A stretch of DNA of 64,000 bases from Odontesthes bonariensis (taxonomy: Eukaryota; Chordata; Actinopteri; Atheriniformes; Atherinopsidae). The stretch is from positions 4,822,036 through 4,886,035 of the forward strand of contig NC_134524.1 of NCBI RefSeq assembly GCF_027942865.1. The letters are read 5' to 3'. The notes under the pieces are model-generated. The model made no database searches and had not been told where the DNA came from. It worked only from the letters and a program-made list of their open reading frames with translations. Shown here in pieces: positions 23,111 to 34,000 of the stretch. Both the position numbers and the translations under genes were made by a program. Every line of letters starts with the position of its first letter. Position 1 is the stretch's first letter.

Positions 23111-23446
23111 AAGCCAAAAACTGCCCTATTTTGGAGGCCTCATAACTCAGCCATACGACATCACAGAGACCTCATTCAAAGTTTGTGATACTTCAACTGA
23201 ACTAAAGGGTTTGTTGATAGGGCGGGCAGTAGATTGGCACCCATCAAAATTTCTTCAGAAATCTTCTGGTTTTTACTTGCTGTTGTAGTGACTGATATTT
23301 ACCAGCTGTGGCTCAGATAAGAGACACACTCCTCAGTGCGTCCAGGGGAGGCCCACCAGATAAGTATACCTTATATTCTGGCTATGTGCCCGTTGACGGG
23401 GGCGTGCAGCATCTTCAGGGTTACCCCCACATATGGGAAGGTTTTA

Positions 23447-24570
23447 CACTGGAAAAACTGCCCCTCCAACAAATACAAGATGATTTGCTTGAAATAAACA
23501 AAAAAATCTGCCAATTGGCTTGTCAAGATTTCTTGAAATAAGATGTGATACACTGGAAAAAATCTAAATCTTACCAAGTATACCTAACAAGTACTATTTC
23601 AGTACAATACATCTGGAATATCTTGTTAAATGAAAAAGTCTTAAACATCTTGTTTTGAGTCATATTTTACATGAAACAAGCTTTTTTTTTTTGTTGTAAC
23701 ATTTGAAGAGGTTTTTAAGCTAATTTCAAGATTACTTTTATCATGCTCCATCTGCACGTCGGCCTTTTGAAGGCGACCATCCCTCATTCACCACTGCAGA
23801 GGATTTAGTTTCCACACAATTGGAACTACGGTGTCGTTTATGTCAATTTCAATAACCTTTGGCATGCAAAATGATTCAATAAAATATCAATTCTAACTAC
23901 TCGCAGATTTAATTACAGTTACAGGTGACAGTTTGTGGTCACGCCGTTCCCTTCACACTTCAGCATCACAGAACATGCACAAACATGCCAGATTAACAGA
24001 AACATTCAGGAGATAAAACCCAAGAGAGTGCGAGCCAAGGCCACCTGCCAAACTGATACAGTCGTTTTTTTATAACTTTTAAAGATGTCTAAAACGTATT
24101 TGGGTTGTGTGTAAATTGATAGAAAAATACAAATGTCTCAGTCGGCCACGTTATTGAGTGGCACGTGCTGGCCATTATTAGGCACATAAAATGACACCTG
24201 CACACACTCTTTGTCATCAATGAATGTTTTTTATCATCAACTTAAAATGTTTTTTTTTTTTTTTTTTTTTTTCATATGGATATCCTAAAACATGATGTGA
24301 ATGTATTCAATTCAGTTTGATTGATAAAGCGCCAACTCACAACAAATGTCATCTGAAGGCACTTCAATAACACAGTCCAATTCATTGTAATCATAATCCA
24401 ATTGATTTAAAAAAAAATATATATATCTTTCACTTAACTCAAAAGTCCTAAATATCACATCTTATTTCAAGAAATCTTGACAAGCCGATTTTCATTAGTT
24501 CCATTGGCAGATTTTTTTTTTTTTTTTTTTTTTTGTTTTACTTAATTTTGGAGGGGCATTTTTTCCGGTG
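23447..24570. mobile_element. Broken and inverted CACTGG-type MITE copies with later inserts
   Basis: 23447-23550 is the 3' end of the 12604-13023 MITE in reverse. 23551-23740 is the left half in direct orientation. The matching right half is at about 24425-24570, ending TTTTTTCCGGTG. Between the halves (23742-24425) lies unrelated DNA, including a LINE/SINE 3' tail in reverse (24298-24410, AAAGCGCCAACTCACAACAA) and a 22-T run at about 24250. Confidence 0.65.
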
Positions 24571-24700
24571 TAAGCTTTATCAGAAAGGAAAATTTTTAAG
24601 CATGATCTTAAAGGTAGAGAAGGGTGTCTGCTTCCTGAAGCCAAACTGTACGAGATTTGTACTGATGATCTCATCTCTTTACCTGAGGATGAAACGTAAA

Positions 24701-24770
24701 TTCCAGTGAAACGGATGTTATGTTTGCCTCCCACACAAAATGCAACCCTTTGCCAATAATATTGCGTAAG
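24701..24770 (+). promoter_or_regulatory. Putative proximal promoter elements of LAAO B
   Basis: TTCCAGTGAA at 24701-24710 fits a STAT site with 4-base spacing (TTC-N4-GAA). ATTGCGTAAG at 24761-24770 is close to the C/EBP consensus RTTGCGYAAY (one mismatch at the last base). The block GATGAAACGTAAATTCCAGT has a counterpart upstream of gene A (12374-12351). These are motif matches only; binding is inferred. Confidence 0.4.
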
Positions 24771-24807
24771 TGGCCGATGGGCAAACTGATAAGCTATTCC
24801 CTCCTTG

Positions 24808-24817
24808 TATAAAAAGG
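24808..24817 (+). promoter_or_regulatory. TATA box of LAAO B
   Basis: TATAAAAAGG, placed as in gene A about 30 bases before the inferred first exon. Confidence 0.65.
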
Positions 24818-24835
24818 GTGTCGATTCATATGCAG

Positions 24836-24862
24836 ACACTGTGATTCCTGGTTCCTCAAACA
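24836..24862 (+). other. LAAO B untranslated first exon
   Basis: The start is estimated from the TATA box. The exon ends CTCAAACA with donor GTAAGA at 24863. It aligns with the gene A first exon. The intron to the start-codon exon (24863-25028) is only 166 bases. Confidence 0.6.
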
Positions 24863-25028
24863 GTAAGACTTGTTTCTTCATTCAGATTTAAAGCGACAGA
24901 CCCTGTTGTCATTTTCAATAGTTGAATTAAATGAATTCAGGTTATAAAAACAACCAAAGAACAGTTTAATGTTTTTGTAGCTGAGATGAAATATAATGTT
25001 ACCGTTGTTTATGTGTCATTTTCTGCAG

Positions 25029-25087
25029 AGCCAGCAAACAGGACCCAGGTGACTAAATGGATCTCCACGCAGCTAAATGGATCTCAT
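25029..25087 (+). other. LAAO B exon 2 (start-codon exon)
   Basis: The acceptor TTCTGCAG ends at 25028 and the donor GTGAGT starts at 25088. It has 28 untranslated bases, then ATG at 25057 and 31 coding bases ([10 protein letters not shown] plus one base). It pairs with the gene A exon 9950-9896. Confidence 0.82.
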
Positions 25088-28000
25088 GTGAGTACTCTGC
25101 CCGTTGTGGGATTTTGTAAAGAATGTAGAGATGAAAGTTGAATTATTCCAAGATTCCTGCTGATATTACAGGTGAAACAGTTCAGAGAGAATAAGTGATG
25201 TGAAATGCTGTGCTGTTCCAGTTTTCTATAATCTAGAAGAACGTTTCAGGCCACCATTTGGAGGGATTCCCTTTTTCAGTTTGGCACAGATAGATGCACT
25301 GGAAAAAATCAAAGTCTTACCAAATATATTTGTCTCATTTCTAGTCAAACTATCTCATTACACTTGATATAAGACACAACTGCCTAACAAGTACCATTTC
25401 AGCCAGATATAGGGACTGGTTTGAAGACAATACATCTGGAATATCTTGTTAAATGAAAAAGTCTTGAAAACAAATTGTTTTGAGTCGGATTTCATATGAA
25501 ACAAGTTTTTTTATATACATTTGAAGAGGTTTTTAAGCTAATTTCAAGATCACTTTTATCTCTAAAGTTCCAAATATCACATCTTATTTCAAGAAATCTT
25601 GACAAGCCGATTTTCACTAGTTCCATTGGCAGATTTTTTTGCTTATTTCAAGCAAAAACGTCTTTTATTGTTTTTTTACTTATTTTTGGAGGGGCATTTT
25701 TTCCAGTGTGAGTTTGGTTCATGAAAAGCTTCAGTGCATGAACATAAAGATGAGACTTATTTTACTGAGTTTGCAGGCACATTGACTGACTCCCACATGT
25801 GAAATATATCAAGAATGAAATACAAAAAATACCTCAAATACAAGTAAAAAAGTGAAGTTATAAATATCTACAAGTAAAAGTACACGATTACAAAGTGATA
25901 GAAACAGGATAAAGTTTTTGTTTGTGCTCCGACGTGACGTTAGCTTTGCTTCCTTCTTTAGTTTTGCCGCCTGTTTGCAGTCTGATTATTACTCTTTTTT
26001 CTCTTTTAGGAAGTGTATATATGGCATATTTATATACGTGTATTGTAGTTAGGATAGTTACAAACTGAAGTGTAGTTAAAAAGGGATGGGAAACTAAAAA
26101 AAATTGATTGTACTTCTTTCCATTCCTTTTTCGAACAATGTGCGGTGTTTTGTTATGTATTAGCACAGGGGTATTCAATTAAAAGTCACTGAGGTCCAGT
26201 TATTAAATTTTGTCCAAGTAGAAGGTCCGAACTGAAGTCCAGCTTGTGTCTCACAGCCTTCCCCTCTGTCCACATTTTCATATGGTTTCAACAATATCTA
26301 TGGTTAATTTCCAATGCAAGAAATGAACTGAGTACAACTATCTCTTTTCTCTTAAATTAAAGAGGTCCCAACCTGAGGAATCAAAGGCCTAGTAAAAAAG
26401 TCAACTCAGAAAACAACTAAAGTGCAAACAGAGCATTGACTTAACAATTTTTCTTTGTTCTTAAAATAAGGAGGTAATGAGGGCATACTTTTCAAGAAAA
26501 AAAAGTCCACATCTTCAGAAAACAAGTGGCTTTTTAGTGGCTTCTTTTTCTCTTTTAATTCTTCTTTTACTTTTCTTTAGTGGAGAGCCATTTTCATTCA
26601 CTGGTGCTGTTTGAAAATGAGAAGTTTTTTTTTGTTTTTTACATGTTTAAACTCTTTTTGAACAAAACTAATGGTTTAATATCACATTATTGTGACCTTG
26701 TTAATTTTCCCCGTAACAGTGAGGACTGCAGCAGGAATGTTTGGCTCTGCTGGAGTCTGTTTACATCAGTGAGTTACGCCCCTGCTGGGGATCCACGCCC
26801 TCACACCAACGTGCCTGCACAGGCAGCTCATTTTAATCTGGCATGACCTTCGTTCAGATCACCGGGCCTCATGCAACAACCCTTCGTACGCACAGATTTT
26901 TTTTCTTAAAGGAGCCAATGGCATGAAATTTCACTTTTTAAGGTTGTTTAACATTAATATGAGTTCCTCTAGCCTGCCTGCGGTCCCCCAGTGGCTAAAA
27001 ATGACGATAGACCTAAACCATGCAATGGAAATTATTCTCTGCCTTTGGTAATGTGACCATGCAGATGGCCTGATCGGGAAAGCCGCCGCTTATGACGTGG
27101 GCGCCGCTTATGATGTGGAGGTTGTTTCAACCCAGAGCCCATATATGGCGATACCAAACTGCCTTTCCCCGCCCACAGCTCTTTGGCCAGCTCATTGCTC
27201 TGTACATGGATGTAAAAAATCTGTTTAGAGCTCCTGCATCAGAACCTCTAAAGAGCCAGTGGACAGATTTTGTTTTTTTTTTCTGGGAAAGTGACGACAG
27301 AACAGAGATTTGTGTTTGCGCCAAATATTTCACAAACGAATGTTTCCAGAACTTGGGCCAATACCGAGCCCAAGGGAGAGCCCAGACACCCTGCGGAGGA
27401 AACTCATTTCGGCCGCTTGTATTCACGATCTCATTCTCTCGGTCACTACCCACAGCTGTGACCATAGGTGAGGGTGGGAACATAGATTGACCGGTAAATC
27501 GAGAGCTTCGCCTTCTGGCTCAGCTCTTTTTTTTCACCACGACGGGCCGGTGCAGAGACCACTGCAGACGCCGCACCGATCCGCCCGTCAATCTCCTGCT
27601 CCATTCGTCCCTCACTTGGGCAAGGATCACATTCCCGAGAGTAAGTAATTTAACGCTCTATTTAGGCCCGAGCAGCTAAGCGCTGCGAAGGCCTGTTGAA
27701 ACTGAAGGATTTCACTATTATTTTTCCGATTCTTACTTCTTTTCCGCGCGGAAAAGGCCTAAACGTATTCGAAAACTCACCAAACTTTACTCAAAATTGT
27801 CTCCCGCGTGAAATCGCATGATTTTAATGGAGTCGAAAGTGGGCGTTGCCAAACTGCTCTACAGCGCCACCTAACGTGAGATAGCCCGAACAGTACATCG
27901 TAGAGATCTGAAACTTGGTATGTATGTAGATCGCCTCAAATCAAGAACAAAAGTCTTTTGGAGGTATGCTCTAAAATGTACAAGGAGGCGGCCATTTTGG

Positions 28001-31000
28001 GTCAAAGGGCAAATTTTGGCCATTTTTCAGATTTACACACCTCGTATTTGAACTAACTCCTCCTCGGGATTTTGAGCTACGGACTTCATCTTTGGTCGGT
28101 ATGCAGTTAAGGGATGGGGGAACAAAATTTATCAAATCTTGAGTTTTTGAGCATATTTAGGGGGCTTGGCCAAGCAGCGAACTTGGCGTACTCGCCAGTG
28201 TAAACGAAACGCTATAACTTTCACGTAAAAAGTTCAATCTGCACCACACTTGGTATGAGTCATCCATGTTGGATGCATGTCAATCCTATGTGGTCACATG
28301 CTGACGTCATAGAAGACCCGCCCCCTCAGAACAGGAAGTCACTTTTTTTTTTACTCGGAAAGCTCCATCTCTGGCCCCCTTCACCTAATCAACATGATCT
28401 TGTGGCAAAGTACAGATAACAAGTTGGTCTCACTTGCTTTAAAGCACCAACAGTTTTCAGTTGAAGGCGTGGCGGCTTGGTGAAGTCAGACATCACGCCG
28501 TTACCATACGCTTGGCTCTAAATTCTACAGTTTTCAGCTGAGATGCACCAAACTCACTGGGATCAATCCTAATCCACCCCCCAACAGGTGTGCAGTCTAA
28601 TATTTGATGGGCGTACCTAATGTCTCCACAGCGCCCCCTAGAAACTCTAAAAACATCAGCCCCAAGCCATGCTTTCACCGACAATCATGAAACTCATGAC
28701 CTCGACCGGATCCGGATCAATGTCCGCCATTTGGTGATGCCTGTATTAGCACTTTATGTGATTGAATTTTTTTTTTAATTTCTTTTTCTTTCATTTTGTA
28801 TGTACAAATAGTTACATACATTTTCTTTTTTATAGATTTTCGAAAATAAAAATTAACCTAATCTATCTTGATCCAAATAAATGAATAAGGTCGAGTTGTT
28901 GACTCAACAAAGAAGGACTCTTTTTTTTTTTTTAATGAATCTTTAATGATTTAAGCAGCTATTTGTAAATACACTGAATGATATCTTTTAAAATATTCTG
29001 TAAATATATCAAACGTGTTCTCAACATTTGTCAAATACATTGCAATCTAGAACACATTCAGTATGAGTTAACTCGAGTTAAATCTATGAGTTAACTTGGG
29101 TTAACTCTATGAGTTAACTAATATGGGACTGGATAATATCCAGTTCACCCTTCATGTGGGTGACCTGGGTTCAAATCCCCTGCATGAAAGATACTACCTG
29201 CAGCAGGGGTCCTTAGGCCAGCCTCTTACCCTACCCGTGGAAGTCTTAGCTTTCAAATCAAGTAAGTCCCAAGTATTTTTTATCTTGGTCAAGTCACCTT
29301 ATTATTGCAATTTTACCTGCAGAATCTGATCTTACTAAAGTGAAAAGACAAAGATATAAGTAACTGTCAGTAAACATTATTGGCCAATGTGTCCACCCCG
29401 TATCATATCAAGCTAACGTTAGCTAACCACCGACTAGGCTAACAGGATAATATTAGTTGATTTGACGAGCACTTACTGGTCAGAATGGATCTTCAAATGA
29501 CGAACAAAGTTGGAAGTTGTCGTCTGGCTGTCTGAGATGTTGATGCCGCATGTCTTGCACTGTGCTGTTAGTCTTGTGCCGTCAAAATGGTAATTACGAA
29601 AGCCTAAGACAACAACTCTCTGTCCCGCTAACATGTTGATGCATATCTGATATGAGTTTATTCTCTCCAATAAACACTAAGGTATGTAGAGAGGGCATGA
29701 CTGATTGACAGGGTAGGGATCCAATCATGACGCCATTCTCAGCCTGCGCTCCTACCGGGTAATCCATGTTATTTTTTAAATTAATTTTATATTCAAACTG
29801 AAAACATGAACTAAATAACTCAAGTCATCGTGTCTCAAGTCAAGTGCCGAGTCTTTAACTTCCAAGTCCGAGTCGATTCTCAAGTCTTTTATATTTTTGT
29901 CAAGACACAAGTCATCAAAACAGCGACTCGAGTCCCCATCTCTGGTTGAAAGTATACTTTCATAAACTTAAAATTGTTCCAATTTAGTCTGAATAAGTAT
30001 TAAATTAGTATACTTGCTATACTTTTACTTACACTCAAGCATGCTTAATAAAAATGAACCTCAGGAATACTACTTTTTGCTAAGGGACGTGTCACTTATT
30101 TGGTACTTTATAGACAGATTTATTGGCTTTTTCTTTCTTCCCATTTTGTGTTTCCAGTTGCTTTGGGCTTGCTGTTGCAGCTGTTCACTCTGCACCACAG
30201 CATCACTGCTGAAAGCACCCTGAGGAGCCAACTGGAGGATTGTTTGAATGACGCAGACTACAAAGAGCTGCTGCAGACAGCAAAGTCTGGTCTCCCACAT
30301 ATAACTGGAACTTACCATGTTGCCATTGTTGGAGCTGGCATGGCTGGACTAACAGCTGCGAAGCTACTGCAAGATGCAGGACACACGGTACACAAAAGTA
30401 TTACTGATAGTAGATGAAGAAGACTGGATTATTAAGTCATCTTTTGTTACATATATTTAGATTAGATACAACTTTATTGTCATTACACATGTACAGAGCA
30501 ACAAAATGCAGCTTAACATCTAAGCAATGAGTGCATGCAGCGTAAATAGTGTGGTTTATAAAGGTATGTACAGGTTGTTATAGCATTTAGACAGTATTTG
30601 CAGATGAAAATCTATAAACAGGTGAGACCGTACAACAGGTGATGGAGCAAAATACACACAATGATTGATTAAGGTGTTGAAAACATAATACAGATGGATA
30701 GACTATTCACAGGAACTATAGCATGATTTACAATAAAGGAAATAGGCCGAAAATAAGTTGTTTTTACTCTGATATTAGATAGGTGCAACGCTACGGTTGC
30801 CAAATTTACCAACAAGTGGACCCCTGAGCTTTATATTTATATCATATAGCTTTTTTTATATAATCAGGAAGAATTTGATTCCAACGTAGTTCATTTAGCG
30901 TTGTATTAACTGAAAAATTGAAAGGACAGTTTAGATCTTTAAGAAACGCCCCTTCAAAGTCCGGTAGAATTGAAAAACCACGCTAAGCACAGATGATTTA

Positions 31001-34000
31001 TCCAATCACCTAATCAATGTTTTCTCTGAGGTCATTCTGTGAGATAAACCATCTAAAGCTGAGATGCAGGTCCCAGGAAACCACTGCAGTTTGTCGGCTC
31101 TTTAATCTTAATGACTTGGAGCATTCAAGCAAATTATTCATGATAAATTCAGAAGCACCAGCAAAAGATGTACAATCCACAATATCATCTGACATCATTA
31201 ATAATTACACTGTATTATTTATAAATAAGCCATTTATAAAGTTGCGGTACTCTTGTTGGCAGATAATAGCAGCAGTATTTGTACCGCAGCAGTAGCAGGT
31301 GTTAAAGACTCTCTCAGGAATGTGCAATGCCTACAATTTTTCAGTCCAGAAAAAGGGACAAAAATGTGGGATGACAATGTTGGTTTGCATAGCGCAGCAT
31401 TCCCGTAACGTGCTGGTGAAATCCAAGCATCTATTTTAAAATACCCTAAACTGAACCATGTTTTTTTTATACCCTAAATATCTAAACCTAACCACTCAAA
31501 AGTGACCCGAATGTGAATTTTGTGACAGATTTACGCATTGACGCAAAACTAGCATGTCGTCATTTGTATAGATCAGAGGTCTTCAACAGGGGGAAATCTT
31601 TGGTTGATTATTTGGATGATTTTTAATATTTCTTTTTTTTTTTTTTTCAAACAGTTTTTTTTCTCACAAATTGCAATGTCTTTAAATTGCATATTAACAT
31701 GAATCCAAAATATTGTAGCGAATGGAAAAATGGAGGCAGACGTTATCTTTCAGTCAGCAATGCACGCATTCACGGCCACCCTGTACCTTGCACATGTTTA
31801 AAATAAAAACATGAATATATTAACAAGTGTATTATTTGAATTGCTTAGTATTAAATGTACAATAACAGAGTAGCTATGTTTATACACGGCACTAGGCCCC
31901 GTTAAATATAAAACACAATTGTATGCCATATAAGTAGTGGGGGGGTCCCTGGCCTGAAAAACGTTGAAGACCCCTGGTATAGATAAAAGATAGATTTGCT
32001 GCTCTGAAATTGTAGGCAGTCTACATATTTCTGAGTCTTTTTTCTTCATGTAAAGCTGTTACATTTTGCTCTGTGGACCAATGTAGCTCTCACACATTCA
32101 TGACTGAGAGTGTGTTGGATGTTTCGTTAAGTAGCATAAAGGTGATGAGCAATAACCAGAGATTTAACACCATTAATTTTATCTTACAACCACAGCTGGG
32201 ATTAAACCTTACATGACTGACCACATTTATGTATTCTTTGAACAAGGTAACCATATTAGAGGCCAGTGGCCGTGTTGGAGGACGAGTGGAAACTTACAGG
32301 AACGAAACGGAGGGCTGGTTTGCTGAACTGGGTGCAATGAGGATCCCAAGTTTTCACTAGTAAGTTGAAGAATTACACACGGATATGAATATGTTATATC
32401 GCTTCTAAATATCAACATAATTATGGTTAAGGAATCCTTATAAAGAAACAATGAAAACTGTCCAGCTGAAACCTGGAACCAGGCAAAAACCCAGATACAC
32501 AAGTAGATGAGAATCATACGTTAGGAACGGCTAACGCTACGAAACAAAGATGTAAAATCAGGCCACTAGAAGAACGAGACAATCTGGCAATTGGAGATGG
32601 AAACTGAGCAAATGTACGGTGTAAACAGATGTAAATGATAATGATATATAGGCTATATTCAGGTATATATATCAGTGTGTGAGAAGGAATCGTGACAAAG
32701 GGAGGAAGCAACACTCGACAGACCATGGAGGATCTTCCCTTCTAGCAAATGATCATTATCGGCTCTAAAGGGGTCTTTCTTCATTTAAGTCTCAGCTGAA
32801 AGAGATTAGCTCGTTAATAATTAATTAACTCCTCTTTCAACAGCATCGTCAGATGGTTTGCTGACCAGCTGGGTTTGAAGCTGAATGAATTTAACATGGT
32901 TGACCCCAACACCTTTTACCTGGTTAATGGTGTGAAGAAAAGGACATATGAAGTGCAAGCAAATCCCAGCATCCTTAACTACAAGGTGCCGGCCAGCGAG
33001 ACGGGCAAGTCAGCCGACCAGCTGCTACAGGAAGCTTTGCAGAAGGTACATGACAATTGTGTAAATCAGTGTAAATATCAAACTTCATATTGAGACGACT
33101 CAGAATAACAGCATTATCTCACTAAATGATCGAACATTTCATCCAAGAGGATGACCTTTGTAATTGTTGTTTTTTGTAGGTGAAAGATGAAGTGGAAGCT
33201 AATGGCTGCAAGGCGGCATTGAGAAAATATGACCATTATTCTGTGAAGGTAAGGTACAACATGCTAAAAAATAAGTGGAGTGTGAGAACTGCTACTGATA
33301 TTTTTCTTTACTTAATACTTACTCGATATTTAAAACAGACAGAATAATTCAAGTTTTCCTTGGTCCTCTATCTGTGACTGATGCAATCACAAGAATTCAA
33401 TGTGCCTGGGTGAAAACAACCAATAAGAGCAAGGAGGAGTCTCCAGCTGTTGCCATGGTTGCAGGCTTCTCCTGGGAGGGGCCGTGGAGCCTGAGCTGAA
33501 GCACAGCAGAGAGGGAGGGGGCGGGTCCTGCAAGTTGTATTTGTTTTAGCTCCTGAGTGCTTCCCAAGTTTGTTCAAGTTTCCATTTTACCAAGTTCTGA
33601 TTTAATGGATAACTGGAACCAAAGAAAATATAATGGGTCTTAAAGGTGGGGTCTGATGTTTTCTGGAGCATTTTTTTATCATATTGTCTGAAAACCTCCT
33701 CACGACCCCATTGCATCCACTAAAATAGAATGTTTGGAGAATTTTTTTTTAATATTTTAGTCCATTGTAGAGGGTGTAGCAGGAGGAAATGTCTGACCAA
33801 TAGAAGTAATGATGAGAGTTACTTCTATTGGATTCTGACACGCCAATCAACCGTCAGCCCCCCTGCACGTTCACAGACTCTTGAGTTTTTTTTTTTCCTT
33901 TGTTGTTAGCTAGTAATACACGTGAGCACTCTCTCCTCATCTTGTGTCGCGAGCACTCGTAAGGTCTCGTCTAGTTTCGTTCTCGATCTCGGGAACATCC

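Noticed and set aside
32340-32362. TAG in frame within LAAO B, suggesting a premature stop
   Set aside because: The donor GTAAGT begins at the G, so TA joins with C of the next exon to give TAC; the gene stays open.
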